DNA of 64,000 bases from Paenibacillus sp. FSL R5-0623 (GTDB taxonomy: Bacteria > Bacillota > Bacilli > Paenibacillales > Paenibacillaceae). The DNA lies in assembly GCF_037974265.1 (NCBI RefSeq), contig NZ_CP150233.1:682001-746000 (forward strand). Reading direction: 5' to 3'. The notes under the pieces were generated by a model. It was not told where the DNA came from. It was given only the letters and a program-made list of their open reading frames with translations, and ran no database searches. Positions 16,095-25,187 of this stretch are shown one piece after another (positions within the stretch are counted from its first letter, which is position 1; the number at the start of each line of letters is the position of its first letter). The position numbers were made by a program, and so were the translations under genes.

Positions 16095-16826
16095 ATGGGA
16101 ACGGAATATAACAGTGCGGAAGTACAGGAGTCCATATTGGACGTACATATTACAGAGGCAGGATACGAGCCGGGACAATCGACCATCCGTAATATTCGAA
16201 TGAATGTGGCGCGAGGAGAACTGGTAGGTATTATCGGACCAAATGGTGCGGGCAAAAGTACCACAATCAAAACGCTTCTTGGTCTGCTGGAACATGCGAA
16301 CTATGAAGTGACGATTGGGGGAGATGGTCGTTATGCCTATATCCCGGAGCAACCGGTTTTTTATGAATATATGACTTTATGGGAACATCTTGATCTGGCT
16401 GCAGCGGCGTATGAAATGGAGGAAGAAGCTTTTGTTGCCCGAGCGGAGGAACTGTTGGTTCGTTTCGGTATGGACCATGTTCGGAATGACCTTCCAGCCA
16501 GTTTTTCAAAGGGCATGCGGCAGAAAATGATGCTGATGATCGGATTTCTGTCTTCACCTGATATCTATATTGTGGACGAGCCTTTCATCGGACTGGACCC
16601 TCGTGCAACCAAGGATTTCCTAAAATTACTGGATGATGAACGTCGCCGCGGCGCGGGTGTGCTCATGTCTACGCATGTACTGGATACCGCTGAACGAATC
16701 TGCGATCGGTTTATTCTGATTGCTTCGGGCAGATCGGCTGCCGAGGGAACATTGGATGAGATTCGTGAAGCGGCAGGATTGCCGGAAGCTTCTTTGTTTG
16801 ACTGTTTCGATGTACTGACGTCTTAG
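16095..16826 (+). CDS. ecsA: ABC transporter ATP-binding protein EcsA
   Basis: The ATPase has 243 residues. Walker A is GPNGAGKST (48-56), the signature is SFSKGMRQK (137-144), and Walker B is IYIVDEP (158-163), followed by a D-loop (GLDPR) and the switch histidine in MSTHVLD. Its closest match by layout is EcsA, the ATPase of the EcsAB exporter that in Bacillus affects protein secretion, competence and regulated membrane proteolysis. The permease gene ecsB follows after 21 bases. ATG 16095 is preceded by AGGGAGTGA; the in-frame GTG at 16086 is part of that site. There is no ecsC next to it. Confidence 0.88.
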   Translation: MGTEYNSAEVQESILDVHITEAGYEPGQSTIRNIRMNVARGELVGIIGPNGAGKSTTIKTLLGLLEHANYEVTIGGDGRYAYIPEQPVFYEYMTLWEHLDLAAAAYEMEEEAFVARAEELLVRFGMDHVRNDLPASFSKGMRQKMMLMIGFLSSPDIYIVDEPFIGLDPRATKDFLKLLDDERRRGAGVLMSTHVLDTAERICDRFILIASGRSAAEGTLDEIREAAGLPEASLFDCFDVLTS

Positions 16827-16847
16827 ATAGAGAGAGGGTGAGAGAGA

Positions 16848-18095
16848 ATGGAGACTTCCCAGCGTTATACCCCACTTCGTTTATACAGACGAAGACGCAA
16901 AGAACATTTCAAGGAACAGATGAAAAATCTCAGACTCGTCGTGGATTGGACAGTGTGGGTATACCTGCTTGTTCCCGGTGTGCTCTATCTGATTGGATGG
17001 TACACGAGTCTGTGGACCAAACCGCTGCCTGCATGGGCCACAGGATTACCGCTCCCCGTACTGACTGGGCTGATCGACGTGGTTATGCTTACCGGTGGTG
17101 TGTTGATATTTGTGGAGGAAGCGGATGTATTGTTTCTGAAATCAAGGCCGTTATGGATACGAACGTTAATGAGGCATGGGCTCTACCGATCCTGTCTGCA
17201 ACATCTGGGCAAAATGATCCTGATTACAGCGCTGACCGCACCCCTGTGGTCCCGTGTCTATGAGATGTCGAATCTCCAGATTGCACTTATGGCTGTCTGG
17301 TTTGGTGCAGTAGCTTCATTCCAAGCCATAACACTACATATGACGAAGGTTCGACATACAGGATGGCGGCGCTGGATTCAGATGATCCCTCTCGTCATTG
17401 GCATAGGTTACATGACCATTCATGCGAAATCATGGATGTATGGACAGACGTGGAAAATCAGCTTTGGAATCGTAATTATCATGCTTCTTCTAATTACAGT
17501 TGGACAGATGAGGCTATTGATGAAGGGAACGTTTGAAGGTGATGTGCGGGAGGATCTGCGGAGCAGGCTGCAGCTTACAGCTCTAATGTTAAGCCGGGCG
17601 GTGAGCAAGCCGAAAGCCCCACGAACACGGTCCATCATCTTCCGCAAACCGCGTAAACTGTTACGCAATCGTTCCATTGCGAATCGGACAGCGGAGATTG
17701 CATTCAAGGCATTTTTCAGGAACTCGGCCACGATGAAATTATATCTGCAGCTTGGCGGACTATCCATCGCAGCAGTTGCATTACCACCTTTTCCGGTCAA
17801 TGTCATTGTGTGTGCGTTATTAATCATCATGTTGACGGTGATGTTTTATCGTTCCTGGGATGTTTTTGCCACGTCCGACTATGTTCAGCTTATAACATAT
17901 GACTCGGAGGCGCTGCATCTTGCAGGTTCAATGATGGTTCGGATGTTGTTTGTCCCGATTGGTATTCTTATGGGATTCACGCTGGGATTGGCCTGGCTCG
18001 GCTGGATGGTCGGTATTCTGACAGCTGTAGGTGCGGTGGCCTTTGGACTCTGTGTGTTATCTATTGCCGGATGGGTTCGGCTGACCAGGGCCTAA
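16848..18095 (+). CDS. ecsB: ABC transporter permease EcsB
   Basis: The protein has 415 residues with six or more predicted helices and a basic N-terminus (LYRRRRKEHFKEQMKNLR) typical of EcsB. A basic cytoplasmic loop at about 245-290 (RTRSIIFRKPRKLLRNRS) separates the two helix clusters. It pairs with EcsA upstream (21-base gap, AGAGGGTGAGAGAG ribosome-binding site). The EcsAB complex is needed for normal secretion and for RasP-type intramembrane proteolysis in B. subtilis. The natural substrate is unsettled. Confidence 0.87.
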   Translation: METSQRYTPLRLYRRRRKEHFKEQMKNLRLVVDWTVWVYLLVPGVLYLIGWYTSLWTKPLPAWATGLPLPVLTGLIDVVMLTGGVLIFVEEADVLFLKSRPLWIRTLMRHGLYRSCLQHLGKMILITALTAPLWSRVYEMSNLQIALMAVWFGAVASFQAITLHMTKVRHTGWRRWIQMIPLVIGIGYMTIHAKSWMYGQTWKISFGIVIIMLLLITVGQMRLLMKGTFEGDVREDLRSRLQLTALMLSRAVSKPKAPRTRSIIFRKPRKLLRNRSIANRTAEIAFKAFFRNSATMKLYLQLGGLSIAAVALPPFPVNVIVCALLIIMLTVMFYRSWDVFATSDYVQLITYDSEALHLAGSMMVRMLFVPIGILMGFTLGLAWLGWMVGILTAVGAVAFGLCVLSIAGWVRLTRA

Positions 18096-18207
18096 AGGAA
18101 TTACTTTCTAAGTCAGAGCATATCACGCGCTATAACTGACCATGCTATAGAAGAATAATCTCATCTATGGATGATGAGAGATTAGCTGTAGCAAGGAGGA
18201 AGAAACG

Positions 18208-18591
18208 ATGATGGATAATAGCGAACTACAGGTGCACTTTTCAGACGATTCAGCGTTGAATGCCGCCAGGGCAACCTTGGAGGAATTGGGATATAAGCCG
18301 TATCAATCCGGCCCGCTGGAACTGTACATCCCCACAGATCGCCAAGATCCTCAGTCTGCCGTAGAGATTGTACAATCCCATGGAGGAAGTGCCGTATTTG
18401 CCGCGCAAACGGAAGAGCTGGATCAGTTTCAGAATATATCAATTCCGGCTCATCTTGTGAATGAAGACTGGAATGAGGGTTATGCGAACGGAACCCAGGG
18501 AAGTCAGACGGAGCAAGGCAGACATAACTATAGCGATGACCCGACATACGATGATTCGGCTGATGGATTTTCAGGCAGTGTGAAAGCATAG
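18208..18591 (+). CDS. Hypothetical 127-residue acidic protein
   Basis: Family not recognised. ATG 18208 follows AAGGAGGAAGAAACG, a strong site. Residues 5-70 alternate strands and helices (LQVHFS, ALNAARATLEELGY, LELYIP, AVEIVQSHGGSAVF) in a way that suggests a small ferredoxin-like alpha/beta fold. The C-terminal 50 residues are acidic, Gly/Ser/Asn-rich and likely disordered. No signal peptide or helix for the membrane is present. An imperfect inverted repeat (about 18153-18185) lies in its leader. It ends before a strong shared terminator. Confidence 0.7.
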   Translation: MMDNSELQVHFSDDSALNAARATLEELGYKPYQSGPLELYIPTDRQDPQSAVEIVQSHGGSAVFAAQTEELDQFQNISIPAHLVNEDWNEGYANGTQGSQTEQGRHNYSDDPTYDDSADGFSGSVKA

Positions 18592-18647
18592 AAGCATCAC
18601 AAGCTAAGAGCAGTTCGAGCCAATTTTTCTAAAATGGAACAATACCC

Positions 18648-18690
18648 AAAACCCCCGATCGTCCACAGATAGTGGATATCGGGGGTTTTG
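18648..18690. terminator. Bidirectional terminator
   Basis: AAAACCCCCGAT pairs with ATCGGGGGTTTT and an inner CCAC/GTGG stem extends it. It serves the 18208 gene and the converging flavoprotein gene. Confidence 0.9.
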
Positions 18691-18749
18691 GCATCTGAAG
18701 CAATTCTCGCTGATGATGCCACTAGGCATGATTCGTAATCAAAAGCGAA

Positions 18750-18766
18750 CTTTTTGAACAACCTCT
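18750..18766 (+). repeat. Leader hairpin repeat family B, degenerate copy
   Basis: CTTTTTGAACA plus ACCTCT matches the right half of the hairpins at 24671-24734 and 32768-32810. The left arm has decayed to AATCAAAAGCG. It lies at the 3' end of a minus-strand gene. Confidence 0.5.
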
Positions 18767-18767
18767 A

Positions 18768-20036
18768 TTATAGTTTAGCGTGTTTATATTCAGCCGCATG
18801 CATGCCAGCCGTATATCCCGTGGAGAAAGCAGCGGTGATATTATACCCTCCGGTGTAGCCGTGAATATCCAAAACTTCACCGCAGAAGAATAGTCCAGGC
18901 AGCAGCTTGGATTCCATTGTTTTTGGGTATATCTCCTTTAAGTGGATTCCTCCCCCAGTAACAAAGGCTTCTTTGAGCGATCTCGTTCCGTCTGCTCGGA
19001 AGGTAAAAGCTTTCATTAGCCCGCACAAGGTGCTTAACATACCTTTGGGAAAATGGTGGAACGTAAGGTCATCGCTGATCTCTGCCCGTTTCATCATTAA
19101 GGGAATCATGCGCTCAGGAACCCATGTTTTTAAAATGTTTTTGACAGCCTTGCGGGACTCTTGTTCCAATACCTGTTGCACCTGTGCTTCCAATGCACCC
19201 AAGGACAGCTCCGGGAACAGATCAATGCTCATAATGACCTGTGGGTTTCCAGACTTCATCTGAACCTTGCGGATAAATTGGCTGCAACGCAGTGCGACGG
19301 GTCCGGATACTCCAAAATGCGTGAAGATCATATCCCCGCGATGGGAGATGACCGTTTTTCCTTTGGCATCCACTACGGATAGAGCGATATCCCTCAAAGA
19401 CAAACCTTGCAGTTCTTTGGATTGAATCCAACTCTCCCCAGACACAATGGGCACTTCGGTTGGATATAACTCTGTAATGGTGTGACCCGCAGCCTCAGCC
19501 CAAGGATAACCGTCTCCGGTTGATCCGGTTTGGGGTACGGATTTGCCGCCGGTAGCGATGATGACAGAGCGCCCAAGAATGGTTTTACCGGATATCAATT
19601 TAACACCCTGTACCTGCTGACCGTTCTGAATAATTTCCTTGACCGGTTCTTTGGTGCGAATCTCAACGCCGAGGGAAACAATCTTTCCTACCAGCGCATC
19701 CACGACTGTTTTCGCTTTATCGGTTACAGGGAACATTCTGCCGTTGTCTTCTTCTTTCAGGGCAATTCCGAGATTTTCGAAGAAACGCATGATTCCCTGG
19801 TTGTCCAGATTCTGAAACGAACTATATAAAAAGCGTCCATTACCCGGAATATGTCGGATGAGTTCATCCGTTTCCTTGGCATTGGTTACATTGCATCGAC
19901 CTCCGCCAGAGATGCCAAGTTTACGACCCAGTTGATCTCCTTTATCCAGCAGAAGCACGGAGGCTCCATGCTCGGCAGCAGCTACGCAAGCCATCAGACC
20001 CGCAGATCCGCCACCAATTACAATGACATCATACAT
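18768..20036 (-). CDS. FAD-dependent oxidoreductase, HI0933/YtfP (BaiN-like) family
   Basis: The protein has 422 residues. The N-terminal Rossmann motif VIVIGGGSAGLMACVAAAEHG binds FAD and is followed by the family motif GRKLGISGGGRCNVTN. A second dinucleotide motif is VIIATGGKSVPQTGSTGDGY, and the C-terminal motif is FFCGEVLDIHGYTGGYN, another hallmark. It belongs to the HI0933-like flavoproteins, which include B. subtilis YtfP and the bile-acid enzyme BaiN. The reaction of most members is unknown. It is monocistronic, converging on the shared terminator at 18648-18690. Confidence 0.9.
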   Translation of the reverse strand: MYDVIVIGGGSAGLMACVAAAEHGASVLLLDKGDQLGRKLGISGGGRCNVTNAKETDELIRHIPGNGRFLYSSFQNLDNQGIMRFFENLGIALKEEDNGRMFPVTDKAKTVVDALVGKIVSLGVEIRTKEPVKEIIQNGQQVQGVKLISGKTILGRSVIIATGGKSVPQTGSTGDGYPWAEAAGHTITELYPTEVPIVSGESWIQSKELQGLSLRDIALSVVDAKGKTVISHRGDMIFTHFGVSGPVALRCSQFIRKVQMKSGNPQVIMSIDLFPELSLGALEAQVQQVLEQESRKAVKNILKTWVPERMIPLMMKRAEISDDLTFHHFPKGMLSTLCGLMKAFTFRADGTRSLKEAFVTGGGIHLKEIYPKTMESKLLPGLFFCGEVLDIHGYTGGYNITAAFSTGYTAGMHAAEYKHAKL

Positions 20037-20231
20037 ATGTTATTACCCTCTTTTTTCATTGATTTTGTCTGTTTTACGTAAAATGTGTCTACTCCTGGCT
20101 TTTTCTGAAATATAATGGAGTTATGAGTAGTTCTATTATGGAGTCTCAAGGGATATATTGTAATATACTGTCGCCTATGTTTTAATCAGAAATACATGAG
20201 GGAATGTGCAGGCAGAGGAGGAGATGGCATT

Positions 20232-21926
20232 GTGGTTGCGTTAAAGGACATTCTTTTACAAGTACTGCTGGCGGGGTCGGCGGTATACCTGATTCCCTTA
20301 TTCCATCTGGGGCTCTCCAAGCGGGCTGTGGCCAAGTTGGAACAGGCCGGAATGTTGCAGACCGTTTTTGCTGTGACGAGTGTCGTGAGCACGCTATTGT
20401 GTTTGCTGTTCGCGCTTCACGGGAGTCCAGGGGCTGTACCCATATCACTAAGCATCGTACCTGTAATACTTGTTATTTTGTATTGTAAGTCCGTTATAGG
20501 CTTAACGCTGTCCATACTACATATTCTCTTCTATTTCCTTTTTGCGCATTCCTATGATCTGTACGGATTTCTCCTTCATACGGGCATTCTTCTCTATCCT
20601 ATTGTATGGTTGTCTGCCAAACGATTCAAGCATAATACACCTTCGCACAAAATGACGATCCTCATCATCCTGATTACAATGGAACTGGTTGTAACGAGTT
20701 TGTTATGGATCGCATCCCTCCAGAATGAATCCACGTACTCTGCGACCTACATAATACTTACAGCACTTGGGTATACCACTGGAGCCATTGTTGCGGGTAG
20801 TCTGAGTCTGCTATGGCTGGAACGGATGAAGCACTATCGCGGGCTGGAGCAGCATCTCTCGGAAGTCCACCATCGATACATAGCCGAAACGGAGAAACTT
20901 CATCAGATTCTGAACGCAGTGCCTCTCTCCATTGCCACCGTAGATAAACAAGGCACAGTGATATTTGTCAATGAGATGATGGAGCAAACCGCAAGGGAGC
21001 AGCTGCCATGTACGTCCACGCCTGATCTCATTGGACAGCCTGCCAGTCAATTTGTTGAACAAGGTCAGGCGGACAAGATGGATAAAAGCATTCGCAGAGC
21101 CATCGTTCATGGTGAGATTAGTGGGTTGACCGTTCGTTACGGTGCACACGTATTTCAGTCCCGAACCGTACCGATTTATGCCTTTTCAACAGAGTCTGCG
21201 AGTGAAGTTACAGGAGCCATGCTGATCATTCAGGATATCACGGAGCTTGAGATGTTGCGAAGTGAACTGGATAATGTGGATCGTCTCAGTCTGGTGGGGC
21301 AGATGGCTGCAAGCATTACGCATGAAGTGCGTAATCCAATGGCGGTTGTGCGTGGTTTTCTTCAACTCATGCAGGAAAAGAGTCCTGATTCCCTCGATCA
21401 CTATTACCGGATCGTTCTGGAAGAGCTGGACCGGGCGAATAGTATCATTAATGATTTTCTATCGCTGGCCCAGGATCGGATTGCGGAAAAAGAGGAATCC
21501 CAGCTGCATGATATCATTCATGAACTCAGTCCATTGTTGTGGGCCGATGCGAACCTGCGTGGTCAGAGTATTGAACTCATGCTGGACCATAATGTACCGA
21601 AGTTGCACCTCAATCCAAAGGAAATCAAACAGGTGGTACTCAATCTGGCCCGTAACGGGATGGAAGCCATGAATGAGAAGGGCGTGCTTACGCTGGAGAC
21701 GCGGATAGTCGATGACAAAGTGGAACTGTGTGTACGTGACACAGGGCCTGGTCTACCCAGAGTGAAGAAGGAAAAGCTGTTTGAACCTTTCTATACCACA
21801 AAAGCCAAGGGAACCGGACTTGGATTGTCCATGTGCCTAAGTATTGTGGAACGACATAATGGAACCATTACTGTGGAATCGGAGGAAGGACAGGGCACGA
21901 CCTTCAAAGTGGCATTTGAACGTTAG
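20232..21926 (+). CDS. PAS-domain sensor histidine kinase (sporulation-kinase type)
   Basis: The protein has 564 residues from GTG 20232, which follows GAGGAGGAG; an upstream ATG at 20196 lacks a site. Six or so N-terminal helices (1-200) form a membrane sensor. A PAS domain (about 220-340, ILNAVPLSIATVDKQGTVIF) precedes the dimerisation helix with His364 in ASITHEVRNPMAVVRGFLQL. The ATPase domain has N (NLARNGMEA), G1 (VRDTGPGL) and G2 (GTGLGLSM) boxes. HEVRNPxxVVRGFxQLM is the form seen in KinB/KinD/KinE sporulation kinases, which feed Spo0F. No response regulator is adjacent, as expected for a phosphorelay kinase. The sporulation role is inferred. Confidence 0.82.
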   Translation: MVALKDILLQVLLAGSAVYLIPLFHLGLSKRAVAKLEQAGMLQTVFAVTSVVSTLLCLLFALHGSPGAVPISLSIVPVILVILYCKSVIGLTLSILHILFYFLFAHSYDLYGFLLHTGILLYPIVWLSAKRFKHNTPSHKMTILIILITMELVVTSLLWIASLQNESTYSATYIILTALGYTTGAIVAGSLSLLWLERMKHYRGLEQHLSEVHHRYIAETEKLHQILNAVPLSIATVDKQGTVIFVNEMMEQTAREQLPCTSTPDLIGQPASQFVEQGQADKMDKSIRRAIVHGEISGLTVRYGAHVFQSRTVPIYAFSTESASEVTGAMLIIQDITELEMLRSELDNVDRLSLVGQMAASITHEVRNPMAVVRGFLQLMQEKSPDSLDHYYRIVLEELDRANSIINDFLSLAQDRIAEKEESQLHDIIHELSPLLWADANLRGQSIELMLDHNVPKLHLNPKEIKQVVLNLARNGMEAMNEKGVLTLETRIVDDKVELCVRDTGPGLPRVKKEKLFEPFYTTKAKGTGLGLSMCLSIVERHNGTITVESEEGQGTTFKVAFER

Positions 21927-22001
21927 GTCATTCAGCATATTTTGCCAGACATTGAGACATAATATTATGGAAGAAGCCTTTCCGCAGGCGGTTTCTGAAT
22001 C

Positions 22002-22029
22002 TTGCTTTCATTGCTTATGGATGTATAAT
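22002..22029 (+). promoter_or_regulatory. Probable sigma-A promoter of the bacilliredoxin gene
   Basis: TTGCTT (22002-22007) and a perfect TATAAT (22024-22029) are separated by 16 bases, about 115 bases before the start codon. Confidence 0.5.
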
Positions 22030-22149
22030 AGGAATAGCACATCATTACATCCATAATGTTCGATATGAATGTAACGTTGTTTTGGAGAGTTTATTGGCCT
22101 TTAATTTTATCGAGATCATAGAACAACCATTTATAAGGAGTGAAACCGA

Positions 22150-22584
22150 ATGTCGATGTCATTTGATCAATACATGAAAGATATGGTTCAACCGATGCGG
22201 GATGATTTAACTCGTCTAGGAATCCAGGAGCTGCGTACTCCTGAAGAAGTGGAAGCAAGTCTTCCTGATGCAAAAGGAACAGCGCTGGTTGTCATTAACT
22301 CTGTATGCGGATGTGCCGCAGGTCAATGTCGTCCAGGTGTGTCCCAAGCACTGCAGCACGATATTACACCGGATCACCTGTACACTGTATTTGCTGGTCA
22401 GGACAAAGAAGCAACTGCAAAAGCACGTGAATTCTTTGCACCGTATCCTCCATCTTCACCGTCCATCGCTCTGATGAAAGACGGCGAACTCGTTCACTTT
22501 ATCGAGCGTCATCAAGTGGAAGACCGTTCTGCAGAGGATATTGCGGCTGATCTCAAAAGTGCATTTGATCGTTACTGCCGTTAA
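22150..22584 (+). CDS. Bacilliredoxin, BrxA/BrxB (YphP/YqiW) family
   Basis: The protein has 144 residues with the DUF1094 bacilliredoxin fold and the unusual active site Cys53-Gly-Cys55 in INSVCGCAAGQCRP. Bacilliredoxins remove bacillithiol from S-bacillithiolated proteins during recovery from oxidative stress. The family histidine/arginine-rich C-terminal region (LVHFIERHQVEDRS) is also present. BrxA and BrxB cannot be told apart from the sequence alone. The start at ATG 22150 follows AAGGAGTG. A terminator follows at once, so it is a single-gene unit before nadE. Confidence 0.92.
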   Translation: MSMSFDQYMKDMVQPMRDDLTRLGIQELRTPEEVEASLPDAKGTALVVINSVCGCAAGQCRPGVSQALQHDITPDHLYTVFAGQDKEATAKAREFFAPYPPSSPSIALMKDGELVHFIERHQVEDRSAEDIAADLKSAFDRYCR

Positions 22585-22597
22585 TTCGCTCCAATAG

Positions 22598-22637
22598 AAC
22601 GCCCCGCCCTTCGGATCACCGATGCCGGGGCGTTTCA
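22598..22637 (+). terminator. Intrinsic terminator after bacilliredoxin
   Basis: GAACGCCCCG and CCGGGGCGTTTC form a GC-rich stem with a short T-rich tail. Confidence 0.75.
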
Positions 22638-22723
22638 TTTTGGATAGATAAGGTTATTGAACCATTCGGACCTTTCAAGCTGGACATCAAATTTCATTCA
22701 TTTAGAAACGGGGTGTGTGAACG

Positions 22724-23533
22724 ATGAGTTTGCAACAACAGATCATCGCTGAATTGAAGGTTAAACCAAGCATTAATGAAGAAGAGGAAGTACGCAAGCG
22801 TGTTGATTTTCTGAAGACGTATGTGAAAAATGCGGGTGCCAAGGGTTTGCTGATTGCGATCAGCGGCGGTATTGACAGTGCAGTGGCTACGGCGCTTTGC
22901 AAAAAAGCGACGGACGAGCTTACGCAAGAGAACAACCAAGAGTACAAAACGCTTGGTGTGTTCCAACCTTATGGTGAACAATCCGATATCGACCACAGCT
23001 ACGCTGTAGCCAAAGCATACGATCTGAAGCATGTCGTGGAAACCAATATCGAAGATGCAGTGAACGAGATTGCGCTGGAAGTGGAGCAAGGTTTCAAATC
23101 CTTGGGAAGCCCACGCCATATGACTCACCAAGGCAAAGGTAATGTCAAGGCGAGAACTCGTATGGTTATGCAATACGCGCTTTCGTTTGAAGAGAACCTG
23201 CTCGTTGTAGGTACGGATCATGCGTCCGAAGCCATCACGGGTTTCTATACCAAATGGGGCGACGGTGCTGTGGATATCACACCACTGAGCACTCTGAACA
23301 AACGTCAGGTACGCCAGCTGGCAGCATATCTGAATGTGCCACAGGCTATTTTGGACAAAGCACCATCGGCAGGACTGTGGGAAGGTCAGACGGACGAAGA
23401 TGAGCTGGGAATTTCGTATGAAGCGAACAGTGACTATCTCGAAGGCAAACAGATCGATCCGGCTGCACAAGAGCGCCTCGAAGCGTTCTATAAACGCACA
23501 CATCACAAACGCAATGCCATTCCTGGTATCTAA
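22724..23533 (+). CDS. nadE: Ammonia-dependent NAD+ synthetase
   Basis: The protein has 269 residues, the size of the NH3-dependent NadE without a glutaminase domain. The PP-loop SGGIDSAVATAL (47-58) activates nicotinic acid adenine dinucleotide with ATP. Further NadE signatures are TRMVMQYALSFEENLLVVGT and GFYTKWGDGAVDITPL, with LWEGQTDEDELG near the C-terminus. It catalyses the last step of NAD+ synthesis. The start at ATG 22724 is preceded by a weak GGGGTGTG. It has its own strong terminator. Confidence 0.95.
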   Translation: MSLQQQIIAELKVKPSINEEEEVRKRVDFLKTYVKNAGAKGLLIAISGGIDSAVATALCKKATDELTQENNQEYKTLGVFQPYGEQSDIDHSYAVAKAYDLKHVVETNIEDAVNEIALEVEQGFKSLGSPRHMTHQGKGNVKARTRMVMQYALSFEENLLVVGTDHASEAITGFYTKWGDGAVDITPLSTLNKRQVRQLAAYLNVPQAILDKAPSAGLWEGQTDEDELGISYEANSDYLEGKQIDPAAQERLEAFYKRTHHKRNAIPGI

Positions 23534-23604
23534 TGTGGATGGATAAGCATGCTGGTTATAAGCTGTTAACACCAACATTGAAATAACTCCCTTTTAGGGA
23601 ATGC

Positions 23605-23639
23605 AAAAAGAGTCACTGCTCACGCAGTGACTCTTTTTG
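23605..23639. terminator. Bidirectional terminator between nadE and a hydrolase
   Basis: A perfect 15-bp stem AAAAAGAGTCACTGC / GCAGTGACTCTTTTT has a TCAC loop. A and T tracts on either side serve both converging genes. Confidence 0.92.
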
Positions 23640-23693
23640 TTATGTGGAACGAGAAACCGCAAAAATCCAGGTGATTACTATCTTAAAGATGAG

Positions 23694-24509
23694 TTAGCTA
23701 TTCCAGTCTTTGATCTGTTGCAGGGTTAGGGTGATGGCTTGCTCCAGTTGCGGAGTGGTTTCGTTAAATGGATGTACGGTATTAAAGGTATGATTCCCAT
23801 CAGGAATCTGGTGCCAGGGGATATCAGGACGGGCTTGAACCAGCGCGGCAGAACCGTCTCTCAGACGTTGACCATCTGCTGTTCCCTGAATCAGTGCTAC
23901 GCGCACAGAGGAAGAAGCCAAGCGGTCAATGATAGCGTAACGTTCGCTATGCTTGTCCAGGTCTTCCAGGATAGATACGTCCAGTGGCATCTGTTGGCCT
24001 GTACGTCCGTTAACGACATGGCTCCGGCCATGTGTGCGCATTTCTTCTTTTTGCTCCGCTGTAAAAAGATCCAGGTTGGTTATACCATTCCAGGAGATGA
24101 CACCTGCCACCTGCTCGGGATGATCCAGTGCATAGACGAGACTTACGCCCGCACCGCGGCTATGACCAACCAGGTATACAGGAAGTCCTGTGAGTTCAGG
24201 TTGTGTAGCTACATGCTCCAGTACCAGGGCCAGATCGGCAAGCTCCCGGCTGTAGGTATTCACTGCGAACTTTTCAAGTTCTGAGAATTGCTCCAGATAT
24301 TCGCCGATACCGTTGTGAGAGAAATTAAAGGTCAGCACATGATGCGTCTGGCTTAGCTGTGAAGCTGCATAGGGGAACATGCCCCAGTCTTTGAAGCCTT
24401 TGTATCCGTGAGACAGAATGATGACACCTTGAGCGGATTGTTGTGCAGGAAAAAAGTCTCCGCGAATGATCGCATCTACGTCAGTGGGCAATTCAAAAGT
24501 TATGGGCAT
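23694..24509 (-). CDS. Alpha/beta hydrolase (dienelactone-hydrolase-like)
   Basis: The protein has 271 residues with an alpha/beta hydrolase core: oxyanion region ILSHGYKGFKDWG, nucleophile elbow VGHSRGAG with Ser117, and a C-terminal catalytic His in DGNHTFNTVHPF. No signal peptide is present, so it is cytoplasmic. The short form with HGYKGFKDWGMFPY is typical of Bacillus/Paenibacillus hydrolases annotated as alpha/beta hydrolase or dienelactone hydrolase family. The substrate is unknown. It is monocistronic on the minus strand. Confidence 0.82.
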   Translation of the reverse strand: MPITFELPTDVDAIIRGDFFPAQQSAQGVIILSHGYKGFKDWGMFPYAASQLSQTHHVLTFNFSHNGIGEYLEQFSELEKFAVNTYSRELADLALVLEHVATQPELTGLPVYLVGHSRGAGVSLVYALDHPEQVAGVISWNGITNLDLFTAEQKEEMRTHGRSHVVNGRTGQQMPLDVSILEDLDKHSERYAIIDRLASSSVRVALIQGTADGQRLRDGSAALVQARPDIPWHQIPDGNHTFNTVHPFNETTPQLEQAITLTLQQIKDWNS

Positions 24510-24670
24510 GATTCAGACCTCCTAAGAATTTCAGACGATTCCTGATTCATATTTTAGCATATATGGTAATGCGGATAGGTACTCGCTTCTGTGCGCCCCT
24601 CCTGCTACAATAGAATACGTGTTCGGAGAGTTACGGATCATGTGATTGAATGGAGATCTTTTACAATGCA

Positions 24671-24734
24671 TGTTCAAAAAGAGCGGTTTTCAGTACCAAG
24701 AAGATGGGACTTTTTGAATAACCTCTTACAGTAT
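24671..24734 (+). repeat. Leader hairpin repeat family B, copy upstream of acpS
   Basis: TGTTCAAAAAG (24671-24681) and CTTTTTGAATA (24710-24720) form a stem with one mismatch, followed by ACCTCTTACAGTAT. The same arms and tail recur at 32768-32810 before folE, and partly at 18750-18766. The stem has no T-run, and the tail runs into the acpS leader. Confidence 0.7.
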
Positions 24735-24759
24735 AAAATATTAAGCGGGTGAAGCGTTG

Positions 24760-25158
24760 ATGATATATGGCATAGGTAATGATGTGCTGGAGATTGGACG
24801 TATGCGCAAGCTATTGTCCGGTCGCCATGCGGAAGCTTTTCTGAAACGAATTTTAACACCAGCAGAGCGGGAGATCGCGGCTCAACGGGGAAAGCGGATG
24901 ACGGAGTTTGTATCCGGTCGATTTGCAGCGAAAGAAGCGGTGTCCAAGGCATTTGGCTGCGGTATTGGTGGCGTTATGGGTTTCACTGACATTGAGGTGC
25001 TGCCGGATGGGACAGGACGTCCAGTGGCCTCGTTGTCCAGTCAAGCCTGGGAACGTCTGCAACTGCCATATGATAAGCAATATGACATTCATTTGAGTAT
25101 TACGCATCAGACGGAATTGGCAGCGGCCTTTGCAATCGTGGAGCAGATGGAAAAGTAG
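24760..25158 (+). CDS. acpS: Holo-[acyl-carrier-protein] synthase
   Basis: The protein has 132 residues, slightly longer than typical AcpS (about 120). Mg2+/CoA ligands are visible as Asp8 in GIGNDVLEI and Glu59 in GRFAAKEAVSKAFG. The C-terminal motif HLSITHQTELAAAFAIVE is also characteristic. It transfers 4'-phosphopantetheine from CoA to ACP for fatty acid synthesis. ATG 24760 is preferred over the TTG one codon upstream; the ribosome-binding site GGGTGA is weak. mutY follows closely, so they are probably co-transcribed. Confidence 0.93.
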   Translation: MIYGIGNDVLEIGRMRKLLSGRHAEAFLKRILTPAEREIAAQRGKRMTEFVSGRFAAKEAVSKAFGCGIGGVMGFTDIEVLPDGTGRPVASLSSQAWERLQLPYDKQYDIHLSITHQTELAAAFAIVEQMEK

Positions 25159-25187
25159 TTAGCTTGGCAATAGGAGAGGACGGAAAT

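Noticed and set aside
22694-23578. 294-codon minus-strand frame opposite nadE
   Set aside because: Mirror frame of nadE; the real gene has PP-loop and family motifs on the plus strand.
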